Notes: generated from the letters alone by a model not told the origin. Positions 23,444 through 32,016 are shown, numbered from the stretch's first letter. The stretch: DNA of 37,976 nucleotides from Acetobacteraceae bacterium (GCA_003506895.1 DNXO01000142.1:34210-72185), one strand, 5' to 3'. Numbers and translations: made by a program.

Positions 23444-24682
23444 CTAGCGGGGCGGCGCGAGAACCGCCGTCTCCCGCCGCTTCCACACCGCCCCGATCCC
23501 GCACACCAGCACGAACCCCGTCACCGCCACCAGATCGATCGCCAGCAGCGGCCCGACCATGGCCGCCAGCCCGCCCACCAGCAAAATCCCCAGCGGCCCC
23601 ATCCCAATACACACCGTCAGCAGCCCCATCAGCCGTGAGCGGATATGCACCGGCGCATGCAGCACGATCAGCGACGTCTGCATGTTAGAGAACGCCGACG
23701 ACCCGAACCCGCCGATCGCCAGCAGCCCGCACGCCAGCCAGAAGTTGGGCATCAGCGGCATCGCCGCCACGCAGGCCAGGAACAACATCGACCCGCCGAC
23801 CATCAGCACCCGGCCCTTGATCCGCGGTTCCCGGCTCGTCAGGAATGCCCCGCCCAGGAAGGCGCCGAAGGACTCCGAGGCCGCCAGCACGCCGACCAGC
23901 GTGGGCGATACCTGGAAGATCATCCGCCCGATCGGGGCGACCAGCGCGCTGTAGGGAAAGCCCAGCAGGTTCATCGCGAACGTCACCGCCAGCACCCCGC
24001 CGATGATCAGATCGCCGCGCACGAACCGCAGCCCCTCGGCCAGTTCGCGCGCCACGTTGCCCAGCACCAGCCGCCGTGTCGTTTGCTGGTAATCGATCCC
24101 CGACGCCAGAACCGCCGCCAGGGCGTAGATACAGGCCGAGAAGCCGAACGATCCGCCCAGCCCCAGCCGTTGATAGATAACGCCCGCCAAAACCGGCCCC
24201 ACCAACCGCGTAAACGAATTCGACATCGTATCCAACGCCAGTGCTCGGGATACCAGCCGGCCGGGCACGCACTCCCCCACCATCCGCCGGCGGGTCGCCA
24301 TTTCGGTGGACCAGACGACCCCGGCGACCAGTGCTGCGACAGCGACATGCCACGGCCGAGCCACGCCCGCCCACGCCAACAGCGCGACGGAGGCCGATGC
24401 CGCGCAGGTCACCATCTGGCCGATGAACAACACTTTCTTGCGGTTCACCGCCTCGGTCACCACGCCGGAGAACGCGCCCAGCAGGAACATCGGCATGGTG
24501 CGCGCGGCCGAAACGATGGCGACATCCAGGCCCGACCCAGTCATGTCCAAAGTAAACAGCGCGGCCGACAAAACCTCGAACCAGCGCATCGTGTTGACGC
24601 AGCCGCCGATCGACCAAAGACGCAGAAATGCGGAGGAGGAAAGCAGGGCACGCAGCCCGGTGCCGGTAGCCAGAACAGTCAC
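23444..24682 (-). CDS. MFS transporter
   Basis: A 412-residue major facilitator protein with about 12 membrane segments. The loop after helix 2 reads GAFSGVVTEAVNRKKVL, and the centre carries ATRRRMVGECVPGRLVSRALALDTMSN in two pieces, both typical of the MFS_3-like drug or siderophore exporters. It is similar in style to the transporter at 1901-3151. The start is GTG at 24682. It faces the ThDP gene, ending four bases away, and is divergent from the VOC gene. The substrate is unknown. Confidence 0.85.
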   Translation of the reverse strand: MTVLATGTGLRALLSSSAFLRLWSIGGCVNTMRWFEVLSAALFTLDMTGSGLDVAIVSAARTMPMFLLGAFSGVVTEAVNRKKVLFIGQMVTCAASASVALLAWAGVARPWHVAVAALVAGVVWSTEMATRRRMVGECVPGRLVSRALALDTMSNSFTRLVGPVLAGVIYQRLGLGGSFGFSACIYALAAVLASGIDYQQTTRRLVLGNVARELAEGLRFVRGDLIIGGVLAVTFAMNLLGFPYSALVAPIGRMIFQVSPTLVGVLAASESFGAFLGGAFLTSREPRIKGRVLMVGGSMLFLACVAAMPLMPNFWLACGLLAIGGFGSSAFSNMQTSLIVLHAPVHIRSRLMGLLTVCIGMGPLGILLVGGLAAMVGPLLAIDLVAVTGFVLVCGIGAVWKRRETAVLAPPR

Positions 24683-24845
24683 GGCGACGCGTTATCCAAT
24701 GCCGGCCAGTCGGTCGAACGCATGACATTTCCCATCTCGCTTTATTACTTCGGATACAAGCACGCCGCGCCGGGATGGACCAGATACCCAGCCAGGACTA
24801 GGATGCAGACCAGCGCTGAACGCAGATAGGCAGGAGACCTAAGGG

Positions 24846-25736
24846 ATGGACACCAACGTCGCGACACCGGCTTTCGACCGCACCGTGGAGGATTTCGGCA
24901 ACATCGTCGAACTCGGCCACGTCAATGTCCGCGTTCCTGACCAAAGCAAGGCCGTCGCGTTCTACATCATGGGACTGGGCTTGACGCGCGATCCGTATCT
25001 GATGGCCGGGCTCGACAACATGTGGGTGAATGTCGGCAAGGGTCAGTTCCATCTTCCGACTCGCGGCACCGACGTCCTGCGCGGTACGACGGCGCTGGTC
25101 CTGCCCGATCTGGAAGCGCTGATGAAGCGGCTGCACAACGCCGGCAAATACCTGGAAGGGACGAAGTTCAGCTTCCGTCAGGTTGGCGACACCGTCGAAG
25201 CGGTTTGCCCGTGGGGCAACCGTATTCGCGTCCATACGCCGGACCCGGCTCGCTTCGGTTCCATGCGCGTCGGGATGCCCTATGTCGAATTCGACATCCC
25301 CGCCGGGACGGACCTTGCGGCCATCGCCAAATTCTACAAGGAAATCCTTGGCGGCATCTCCGGCGTCGCCTCGGATGCGCGTGGTCCGTATGCCTGGGCC
25401 AGTTGTTCCGGCGAGTGCAAGGTGATCTACCGCGAAACCTCCGCGCCGGTCCCCGAATACGACATGCACCACATCCAGATCACGCTGGCCGACTTCTCCG
25501 GCCCGCACAAGAAGCTGCTGGAGCGTGGCCTGATCTCCGAGGAAAGCGACCAGCACCAGTATCGCTTCCTGGACATCGTTGACGTGGACACCAACAAGCC
25601 GCTGTTCCGGATTGAGCATGAAACCCGCAGCATGCGCCATCCGATGTTCAACCGGACTTTCATCAACCGGAACCCGGACATGTCCAACCGCAACTTCGTT
25701 CCGGGTTACGAAGTGGGCCTCTGGGCGCTCAACTAA
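24846..25736 (+). CDS. Two-domain VOC (glyoxalase/dioxygenase) family protein
   Basis: A 296-residue protein with two vicinal-oxygen-chelate modules: the first from about residue 22 (ELGHVNVRVPDQSKAVAFYI) to 130, the second from about 145 (GMPYVEFDIPAGTDLAAIAKFY) to 262. The histidine in LGHVNV and the later HHIQITLAD and FRIEHE are candidate metal ligands. Family members include glyoxalases, ring-cleavage dioxygenases and isomerases; the reaction is not known here. It is probably cotranscribed with the hotdog-fold gene 78 bases downstream, which suggests a small catabolic step. Confidence 0.8.
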   Translation: MDTNVATPAFDRTVEDFGNIVELGHVNVRVPDQSKAVAFYIMGLGLTRDPYLMAGLDNMWVNVGKGQFHLPTRGTDVLRGTTALVLPDLEALMKRLHNAGKYLEGTKFSFRQVGDTVEAVCPWGNRIRVHTPDPARFGSMRVGMPYVEFDIPAGTDLAAIAKFYKEILGGISGVASDARGPYAWASCSGECKVIYRETSAPVPEYDMHHIQITLADFSGPHKKLLERGLISEESDQHQYRFLDIVDVDTNKPLFRIEHETRSMRHPMFNRTFINRNPDMSNRNFVPGYEVGLWALN

Positions 25737-25744
25737 CCGACGTC

Positions 25745-25766
25745 ATGGCGGGCTCCGGCTCGCCAT
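25745..25766 (+). terminator. Hairpin between the VOC and hotdog genes
   Basis: ATGGCGGGC (25745-25753) and GCTCGCCAT (25758-25766) form a 9-bp stem with one G-T pair and a TCCG loop, nine bases after the VOC stop. No T-tract follows, so it may only reduce read-through or protect the upstream message. Confidence 0.4.
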
Positions 25767-25814
25767 TCACGCCTTTGCCAGCGTAATCCCGCAGCAACGA
25801 GCGGAGTCATTGTC

Positions 25815-26615
25815 ATGTCCCTCGACCCGTACCACGTGTCCGCCTTCAACACCGCCAAGACGTCGGAGAACAAGATCCACGACGATGCCACCGCCCAGCG
25901 CTTGGGCTTCAAGGGCGGTTTCGTCGGCGGTGTGAACGTCTATGCCTACATGACGCATCAACCGCTGCAACGCTGGGGCCGGGCATGGCTCGAACGCGGG
26001 ACGGGGGAGGCGAAGTTCGGTAAGCCGGTGTATGAAGGTGACATTGCGGAGGTCACCTGCGCTGAAGACGCGGACGGCATGGCATTGGCGGTTCACAGCC
26101 AGGGCGTGCTTTGCGCGACCGGACGGGCGGCGCTTCCCGCGAACCCGGGGCCGGCCCCGGCGCTGAGCGACTTCAAGGCGGTGGCGCCACGCTCCGAACG
26201 GGCCGCCGCGGACGAAACGTCCCTGCGGGTCGGCGATTGGCTTGGAATGGCGCCGCTTCCGGTCACCGAGGGCTTTCACGCCCAGGACCTGCAGGATATC
26301 CGCGAAGCCCATCCGCTCTACGGGAACGAGAAGATCGTTCACACCGGGACGATCCTGCGCTGCTGCAACTGGGTCCTGACCCACAACGTCATCCTGCCGG
26401 CCTGGATCCATATGGGCAGCACGGTGCGGAATCTCGGCCTTGCCCATGTGGGCGATACGCTTACGGTCCGAGCCCAGATCACCAAAAACTATGAGCACAA
26501 GGGCCACAAATGGGTGGAACTGAACTGCATGGTCGTTGCCAATGAGACGACCCCGGTGATCCAGGCAACCCACATCGCGATCTATCGGCCGAGGCAATTG
26601 GCCGAGGCGGCGTGA
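25815..26615 (+). CDS. Hotdog-fold (MaoC-like) protein
   Basis: A 266-residue protein that looks like a double hotdog of the MaoC/acyl-dehydratase type. Near the N-terminus, NKIHDDATAQRLGFKGGFVGG matches the hydratase motif in which an Asp/His pair activates water (here IHDDATA followed by GF-GG). The second half has LRCCNWVLTHNVILPAWIHMGS and VGDTLTVRAQITKNYEHKGH. Likely substrates would be enoyl-CoA-like thioesters, but this is inferred from the fold only. It follows the VOC gene on the same strand. Confidence 0.7.
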   Translation: MSLDPYHVSAFNTAKTSENKIHDDATAQRLGFKGGFVGGVNVYAYMTHQPLQRWGRAWLERGTGEAKFGKPVYEGDIAEVTCAEDADGMALAVHSQGVLCATGRAALPANPGPAPALSDFKAVAPRSERAAADETSLRVGDWLGMAPLPVTEGFHAQDLQDIREAHPLYGNEKIVHTGTILRCCNWVLTHNVILPAWIHMGSTVRNLGLAHVGDTLTVRAQITKNYEHKGHKWVELNCMVVANETTPVIQATHIAIYRPRQLAEAA

Positions 26616-26720
26616 CGGCTGCTGCGTCAGCTAAAGCTGTCTGCTTAAGAATTAAGCGCCACCGTTTCGCTCCTGATGCCGTCAAACGCCCGTCATTTGA
26701 CCCTCTCGGGCACGAGATCG

Positions 26721-26728
26721 TGTGCACA
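26721..26728. promoter_or_regulatory. Possible NtrC half-site region upstream of the ammonium transporter
   Basis: A TGTGCACA palindrome lies 56 bases upstream of the sigma-54-type promoter. NtrC sites contain TGCAC arms, so this could be an activator contact, but only one short palindrome is present and the match is weak. Confidence 0.25.
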
Positions 26729-26776
26729 AATATTAGCCAATCAGCCTTTTCCGCGCGCTTCAATGGCCGCTATTCG

Positions 26777-26791
26777 TGGCACGGATCTTGA
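26777..26791 (+). promoter_or_regulatory. Sigma-54-type promoter of the ammonium transporter gene
   Basis: TGGCACG (26777-26783), four spacer bases, then TTGA (26788-26791). The -24 element is a full match to the RpoN consensus and the spacing is correct; the -12 element has TTGA in place of TTGC. The position, 30 bases before the start codon of an Amt gene, fits control by RpoN and NtrC under nitrogen limitation. Confidence 0.8.
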
Positions 26792-26796
26792 GATGG

Positions 26797-26814
26797 CCCC
26801 CTCAACATGGGGGA
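26797..26814 (+). promoter_or_regulatory. Hairpin covering the amt ribosome-binding site
   Basis: CCCCC (26797-26801) can pair with GGGGG (26809-26813) around TCAACAT. The only purine-rich ribosome-binding sequence, GGGGGA (26809-26814), lies eight bases before the ATG at 26822 and would be locked in this stem. The stem is short, so its effect is uncertain. Confidence 0.45.
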
Positions 26815-26821
26815 ATAACCG

Positions 26822-28084
26822 ATGCAACATGTCGAACCGGGCGACGTCGCCTGGGTGCTGGTCAGTACCATCCTGGTGCTTTTGATGACCATACCAGGAC
26901 TGGCCCTATTCTATGCCGGTATGGTCCGGAAAAAGAACGTCCTCGCCATCATGATGCAGTCGTTCATGCTGTGCGCGGCGATGACTGTCGTGTGGATCGT
27001 CGCCGGATATTCCCTGGCGTTCACTAACGGCAATGCCTGGGTCGGAGATTTCTCGCGCCTGTTCCTGAACGGTCTGGCGGACGGGTGGGACAAGCCGTTT
27101 ACCCTGGGCGCCGGCACGCCCAACGCCCAGCCCACGACCATCCCGGAGAGCGTGTTTCTGATGTACCAGATGGCCTTTGCCATCATCACCCCGGCGGTGG
27201 TCACCGGAAGCTGCGCCGACCGGATGAAGTTCTCGGCGTTGCTGATCTTCTTCACTCTTTGGTCTTTGCTGGTTTACGCGCCGCTGGCGCATTGGGTGTG
27301 GGCGCCGACGGGCTGGCTCGCGACGATGGGCTTCGCCGACTTCGCCGGCGGCACGGTGGTGGAGATCAACTGCGGCGTCTCCGGCCTGGTCTGCGCGCTG
27401 ATGCTTGGGAAGCGCCTGGGCTACGGGCATGAGAACATGGCGCCGTGGAACCTGAGTTATGCCGTGATCGGTGCCTCGCTGCTGTGGATCGGCTGGATGG
27501 GTTTCAACTCCGGCGGCGCGCTTGGGGCGAATGGCCGAGCGGGTATGGCGGTGCTGGTGACGCAGATCGCGGCGGCGGGGGCGACACTGACATGGACGTT
27601 CGCGGAATGGTTCCTTCGTGGCAAGCCGTCGGTGCTGGGGGCGATATCGGGCGCGGTGGCTGGGCTGGTGGCCATTACCCCGGCGGCTGGTTTTGTCCTG
27701 CCCGGGCCGGCGCTGGCGATCGGGCTGGTGGCGGGCGTGGTGTGCTTCTGGACGGCGACCACGATGAAGGCGGCTTTCGGCTACGACGACAGCCTGGACG
27801 CGTTCGGGGTGCATGGGATCGGCGGTATCCTCGGCACACTGGCCACCGGCTGGTTCGCGTTCGGCCCGTTGTCCGCCACGAAGGATGCGCCGGCCGGCGC
27901 CTATGTTGGCGGGCTTTCCTTGCTGGCGGTCCAGGCGGTGGGCGTGGTCGCGACGATCGCCTATTGCGCGGCGGTTAGTTGGGTGCTGCTGAAGATCACC
28001 GATCTGGTGGTCGGTCTGCGGGTCAGCGCGGAAGAGGAGCGGGAAGGGCTGGATATCGTCCTGCACGGTGAACAGGTGTTCTGA
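26822..28084 (+). CDS. amt: Ammonium transporter, Amt/Mep family, with a Glu in place of the first pore histidine
   Basis: A 420-residue inner-membrane protein with about 11 transmembrane segments and no cleaved signal. Family signatures are IPGLALFYAGMVRKKN, MYQMAFAIITPAVVTG, DFAGGTVVEINCG, WIGWMGFNSGGALGA and DAFGVHGIGGILGT. Ammonium passes a pore lined by two histidines. The second is present (H331), but the first is replaced by glutamate (E181, codon GAG at 27362-27364); bacterial members normally read GTVVHI. The sigma-54-type promoter upstream suggests induction on nitrogen limitation. No glnK/glnB gene is adjacent. Whether it is a transporter or a sensor-like variant is open. Confidence 0.93.
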   Translation: MQHVEPGDVAWVLVSTILVLLMTIPGLALFYAGMVRKKNVLAIMMQSFMLCAAMTVVWIVAGYSLAFTNGNAWVGDFSRLFLNGLADGWDKPFTLGAGTPNAQPTTIPESVFLMYQMAFAIITPAVVTGSCADRMKFSALLIFFTLWSLLVYAPLAHWVWAPTGWLATMGFADFAGGTVVEINCGVSGLVCALMLGKRLGYGHENMAPWNLSYAVIGASLLWIGWMGFNSGGALGANGRAGMAVLVTQIAAAGATLTWTFAEWFLRGKPSVLGAISGAVAGLVAITPAAGFVLPGPALAIGLVAGVVCFWTATTMKAAFGYDDSLDAFGVHGIGGILGTLATGWFAFGPLSATKDAPAGAYVGGLSLLAVQAVGVVATIAYCAAVSWVLLKITDLVVGLRVSAEEEREGLDIVLHGEQVF

Positions 28085-28102
28085 TCGCGGAAGCGGGCTG
28101 CT

Positions 28103-28498
28103 CTACACAAGGTCGGTCTGACCAAAATCGTCGCCTTTGTAGAGCAGCTTCGCCTGATACGACCGCGCGCAGGCATAGGCGAAACAATCGCCCATGTTAA
28201 GCGCGGCCGGATGGCGTCCCTTCCCATATGTGGCGAAGGCCTCGGCTGCGATTTCCCATTCCCGTTCGCCGATGTTGACGAACCGGAAGCCGCCGGCATC
28301 CAGGAACAGTTCAACCTGGCTGCGCGCCTCCGCGACGGAAAAGCTGTAGGATCGGCGGAGGCCTGCCATTGTCTCCCAGACCGAGACCGCGGAGCAAAGG
28401 CGCGCGTCATTGGCCTCCAGCGTGTTGGCGAGTATGTCAGCGTCGCTTTCGCCTGTAATGATCGCGATCAGGGCTGACGCGTCGGCAAAAATGGTCAT
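28103..28498 (-). CDS. vapC: VapC-type PIN-domain ribonuclease toxin
   Basis: A 131-residue PIN domain. Conserved acidic residues are visible in FADASALIAIITGE (D6), in SVWETMAGLR (E42) and in MGDCFAYACA (D103), the last with the usual N-x-G-D (here NMGDC). VapC toxins cut specific RNAs, often tRNA or rRNA. Its start ATG overlaps the stop of the antitoxin gene (ATGA). It converges on the amt gene, ending 18 bases from that stop. Confidence 0.88.
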   Translation of the reverse strand: MTIFADASALIAIITGESDADILANTLEANDARLCSAVSVWETMAGLRRSYSFSVAEARSQVELFLDAGGFRFVNIGEREWEIAAEAFATYGKGRHPAALNMGDCFAYACARSYQAKLLYKGDDFGQTDLV

Positions 28499-28746
28499 AG
28501 GCCGCCCGACAACTCATCGAAATACGCCTTGTCGGCGGCTAGGCCGGTCGGCGGCGGCAGCTTGTGGGCCGCACGCAGGGCGGCGAAGCGATCCCGGAGT
28601 GGCACGGCTCGCGCCATTCGGCTCAACTCCGCCTTCACCGCCAGTTTCACGGCGTCCTGCTTGCTGATCCCACGCTGTCTCGCCAGTTGGGCGACGAGGT
28701 CGGCGGTTGTGTCGTCCTTGATAAAAAGGGGCATAGGGTTTGTCAT
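28495..28746 (-). CDS. vapB: VapB-type antitoxin (PSK/Rv0623-like)
   Basis: An 83-residue antitoxin of the small PSK/Rv0623-like type. After MPLFIKDDTTADLVAQLARQ, the segment GISKQDAVKLAVKAELSR is the ribbon-helix-helix-like DNA-binding part, and the acidic, bulky C-terminus (KAYFDELSGGL) is the usual toxin-neutralising tail. ATG at 28746 is taken; ATG at 28734 (starting MPLFIKDD) is as good, and neither has a clear ribosome-binding site. First gene of a vapB-vapC operon with overlapping stop and start, under the repeats at 28754-28783. Confidence 0.82.
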   Translation of the reverse strand: MTNPMPLFIKDDTTADLVAQLARQRGISKQDAVKLAVKAELSRMARAVPLRDRFAALRAAHKLPPPTGLAADKAYFDELSGGL

Positions 28747-28753
28747 CCGGATT

Positions 28754-28783
28754 GGATATCCTGAATAGGAATATAGGATATCC
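28754..28783 (-). promoter_or_regulatory. Probable VapBC operator/promoter
   Basis: Two copies of the palindrome GGATATCC (28754-28761 and 28776-28783) have centres 22 bp apart, about two helical turns, with AT-rich DNA between them. They lie directly upstream of vapB. VapBC complexes usually repress their own operon by binding such paired palindromes. Confidence 0.65.
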
Positions 28784-28821
28784 AAACCTCCTTGCCAATC
28801 AATAGCGGTTGGGTGGGCGCT

Positions 28822-30222
28822 CTACAGCGCCTCCGGCTGTGTCAGCCGCAAGAAGCTGATCACGCAGGCAAACCCCGAAAACGCGGCCCCGGCGGCCAGC
28901 GCGATCCAGACGCCGCTGGCGATATCGCCATGCGCCGTATCTCCATGCGTCAGGGCAAAAATCACCGCCACCGCCACGCCGCCGATCGTTTGCCCGGTCA
29001 ACCGGGCGGTGGACAGCACCCCGCTCGCCACCCCGCTGCGCGACCGCGGCGCCGACGAGATCAGCGCTCGGTTGTTCGGCGATTGAAAGAACCCGAACCC
29101 GATGCCGCAGATCATCATGCGCCACACCACGTCGATGAACGGCGGGTCCGGCGGCAGTGCCAGCATCAGCAGCAAACCGACCGTCAGCACCGCCAGCCCC
29201 AGTCCACCCAGCAGACCCGCCGGATACTTGTCCGACAGCCGTCCGGCGATCGGTGCCACGATCACCACGACCGCCGGCCACGGCGTGATCAACAGCCCGA
29301 TCCGCGACTGGGACATGCCACCAGCCAGCGCGAAATAGAACGGCAGTGCCAGGAACGCGATCGTCTGCGCGCTGTAGGAGCAGACCGACGTCGCCACCGA
29401 CAGCGCGAAGATCGGTTTGCGAAATAGATCGACCGGCAGCATCGGCTCCGCCATCCGGTTCTGCCGCCGGATGAACACCACGCCGGCCACCACACCGCCC
29501 AGCAGTTCCATCGCAACCCACGGTCGACCCTGACCATCCCCGATACCGTCGAGCCCGATCAGCAGCAGCCCGAATGTGGCCGCGTTCAACCCGGCGCTGA
29601 TCAGGTCGAATGTGTGCCCTGATTTCGGCGTGTCCGGCAGGGAGCGCAGTGCCAGCCACGACGCCAGTATCCCGAACGGAATGTTAATGAAAAACAGCCA
29701 GTGCCATGACGCCACCGCCAGGATCACCGCGGCGATCGATGGTCCGGCCGCCGAACACGTCGCTACCACCAGCGCGATCGTCCCGATTCCCCGCCCAAGC
29801 AGCTCGCGGGGGAAGATGAACCGGACCAGAGCGGTATTGACGCTCATGATCCCCGCCGAACCGAAGCCTTGCAGCACCCGTGCAACCACAAGCATCGGCA
29901 AGGAGTCCGCCAGTCCGCAGACCAAAGAGGCCAGAGTGAAAACCACCAGGCCCCAGTTATAGACAAGCCTGTAGCCAATGATGTCGCCCAGCGCCGCCAG
30001 CGGCAGCAGTGTCACCGTCACCGCCAGTTGGTAGGCGTTCACCACCCAGATTGACTCGGCTGGGGTGGCGTTCAGTTCGTGCGCCATCGATGGCAGGGCG
30101 ATGTTCGCGATCACCGACGCCAGAACCGACACGGCGATGGCGATCGTAATGGTCATCAGTGCCGCTCGACGCTCGTGTGGCGGCAGGCCGTCGGGCTCTT
30201 CGGCTCGTATCGGGTTCGTCAT
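28822..30222 (-). CDS. MFS drug exporter, DHA2 (EmrB/QacA) type
   Basis: A 466-residue transporter with about 14 membrane segments, matching the DHA2 branch that expels drugs with the proton gradient. Signatures are ALPSMAHELNATPAESIWVVNAYQL (here split by the IANIALPSMAHEL and WVVNAYQLAVT parts), the loop ALGDIIGYRLVYNWG, and ARVLQGFGSAGIMSVNTALV of motif C. ATG at 30222 is the start; the frame is open further upstream but that part is antisense to the thioesterase gene. Divergent from the thioesterase gene, with 48 bases between the starts. Confidence 0.88.
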   Translation of the reverse strand: MTNPIRAEEPDGLPPHERRAALMTITIAIAVSVLASVIANIALPSMAHELNATPAESIWVVNAYQLAVTVTLLPLAALGDIIGYRLVYNWGLVVFTLASLVCGLADSLPMLVVARVLQGFGSAGIMSVNTALVRFIFPRELLGRGIGTIALVVATCSAAGPSIAAVILAVASWHWLFFINIPFGILASWLALRSLPDTPKSGHTFDLISAGLNAATFGLLLIGLDGIGDGQGRPWVAMELLGGVVAGVVFIRRQNRMAEPMLPVDLFRKPIFALSVATSVCSYSAQTIAFLALPFYFALAGGMSQSRIGLLITPWPAVVVIVAPIAGRLSDKYPAGLLGGLGLAVLTVGLLLMLALPPDPPFIDVVWRMMICGIGFGFFQSPNNRALISSAPRSRSGVASGVLSTARLTGQTIGGVAVAVIFALTHGDTAHGDIASGVWIALAAGAAFSGFACVISFLRLTQPEAL

Positions 30223-30270
30223 CAGGCCAACTTGACCGAGACCCGCTTCCCCAACAAGGTGCGCCGCATC

Positions 30271-30747
30271 ATGAGCAAACCTGTCATTGAATACCAAGAT
30301 GTTGTCCGGCCCGAGTGGATCGACTCCAACGGACACATGAACCTCGCTTATTACGTGGTCGTTTTCGATTACGCGACCGACGCGCTGTACACCGCGCTGG
30401 GCATTGGCGACGCGTATCGGGAGGTGTCGGGGAACTCCTGCTTCACCGCGGAAACCCACACGCTTTATGAGCGGGAGGTGCATCTCGGTGACAGACTGAC
30501 GGTGCGGACCTGGCTGCTGGGTGCCGACACCAAGCGGGTTCACTATTTCCACGAGATGTTCCACGCGGACAGTGGCGAGCGGTCAGCGGTGCAGGAGTTG
30601 ATGGCCCTGCATATCGACATGGGCATCCGGCGTGTGGCACCGTTCCCGCCGGAGCAACAGGCCGCGCTGCAAGCAGCAGTCAAGGCGTATGCGCCGGCGG
30701 ATTTGCCGAAAGGGGCAGGGCGCCGGATCGGGCTGCCGGCCAAATAA
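30271..30747 (+). CDS. Hotdog thioesterase (4-hydroxybenzoyl-CoA / betainyl-CoA thioesterase-like)
   Basis: A 158-residue single hotdog domain. VRPEWIDSNGHMNLAYYVVVFDYATD holds the D-x-N-G-H-M-N-x-A-x-Y motif of the 4-hydroxybenzoyl-CoA thioesterase family; the aspartate at position 18 is the likely catalytic residue. It resembles betainyl-CoA thioesterase in the carnitine pathway, but that is only a family impression. ATG at 30271 gives the family start. Probably the first gene of an operon with the LLM oxidoreductase (15 bases away) and P450 genes. Confidence 0.8.
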   Translation: MSKPVIEYQDVVRPEWIDSNGHMNLAYYVVVFDYATDALYTALGIGDAYREVSGNSCFTAETHTLYEREVHLGDRLTVRTWLLGADTKRVHYFHEMFHADSGERSAVQELMALHIDMGIRRVAPFPPEQQAALQAAVKAYAPADLPKGAGRRIGLPAK

Positions 30748-30762
30748 CAGGGAGAAGAAGCC

Positions 30763-32016
30763 ATGAAGCTGATGTGGTTCCATCTGATGCCCTACACCGA
30801 GCTGCCGGAGAATTTCCGCGGCAAGCATCCGTCGGTTTGGGTGGATATCCACTCCTCGTTGTTCGACCCAAAGCGCGCCCACCTGATGTACAACGACTTC
30901 ATGGACGAACTGGAATATGCCGCCGAGGTCGGCTTCGACGCGATTTGCGTGAACGAGCATCACTCCAACGGCTACGGCCTGATGCCGTCGCCCAACCTGA
31001 TCGCCTCCTCGCTGGCCAGGCGGACCAGCGACACCGCGCTGTGCGTGATGGGCAACTCACTGGCGCTGTACAACCCGCCGACCCGCGTCGCCGAAGAATT
31101 CGCGATGATCGACTGCATCTCCGGCGGCCGGCTGATCGCGGGCTTCCCGGTCGGGTCGCCGATGGACACCTGCTACGCCTATGGCCAGAACCCCTCGATG
31201 CTGCGGGAGCGCTATCTGGAAGCGCACGACCTGATCGTCCGCGCCTGGACCGACAAGGACACGTTCGCCTTCAACGGCCGCTATAATCAGCAGCGCTACG
31301 TCAATATCTGGCCGCGCCCGGTGCAGGATGCGCCGCATCCGCCGATCTGGGTACCGGGCGGCGGATCGGTGGAGACGTGGCACTGGTGCGCCGAAATGGA
31401 CTACGTTTACTGCTATCTGTCGTACTACGGTTACAAGATCGGCCAGGCCACGATGAACGGTTTCTGGGACGAAATGGCGCGTCTCGGCAAGGACCGGAAC
31501 CCGTATCGCGCCGGCTTCCTGCAATTCGTCGGCGTCGGGGAAAGCCGCCAGCACGCGATGGACCTGTATGGGCAGGCCGCTGAATACTTCTACGGCAACT
31601 GTCTGCACATCGACCCGCGCTTCGCCGCGCCTCCGGGCTATTCCACCGAGGCGACGCAGCGCAAGGGCCTGCAAAGCCAGGTTTCCAAAGCCGCTGAGTA
31701 CAGCAGCAAGTTCAATACGCTGGCCCGCGAGATGGATGCGATCGTCGATAATGGGTACGTCATCATCGGCTCCCCGGATGAGGTCGCCGAACAGCTCCGC
31801 GAAGTCGCGGTGAATCTGAATGTCGGCAACCTGATGATGCTGCTGCAATTCGGGAACATGAACAAAGAGCTGTGTCGCTACAACACCAGGATGTTCGCCG
31901 AACATGTAAGGCCGAAGCTGGAACCGTTGTTCAGCGAGTGGGAACACCGCTGGTGGCCGAAGCCGATGGACACCGCCCAGCGTGCGGCCGTGCCCGCCTA
32001 TCTGGCCGCCGAATAG
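30763..32016 (+). CDS. LLM-class flavin-dependent monooxygenase
   Basis: A 417-residue luciferase-like monooxygenase, longer than the one at 8196. Features are MKLMWFHLMPYTELPENF, a TIM-barrel segment EVGFDAICVNEHHSNGYGLMP, EEFAMIDCISGGRLIAGFPVG near the flavin, and the substrate-side HPPIWVPGGGSVETW. GGGAG seven bases before the ATG decides the start. It is the second gene of the thioesterase-LLM-P450 set, which looks like a small oxidative pathway. No substrate can be named. Confidence 0.88.
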   Translation: MKLMWFHLMPYTELPENFRGKHPSVWVDIHSSLFDPKRAHLMYNDFMDELEYAAEVGFDAICVNEHHSNGYGLMPSPNLIASSLARRTSDTALCVMGNSLALYNPPTRVAEEFAMIDCISGGRLIAGFPVGSPMDTCYAYGQNPSMLRERYLEAHDLIVRAWTDKDTFAFNGRYNQQRYVNIWPRPVQDAPHPPIWVPGGGSVETWHWCAEMDYVYCYLSYYGYKIGQATMNGFWDEMARLGKDRNPYRAGFLQFVGVGESRQHAMDLYGQAAEYFYGNCLHIDPRFAAPPGYSTEATQRKGLQSQVSKAAEYSSKFNTLAREMDAIVDNGYVIIGSPDEVAEQLREVAVNLNVGNLMMLLQFGNMNKELCRYNTRMFAEHVRPKLEPLFSEWEHRWWPKPMDTAQRAAVPAYLAAE

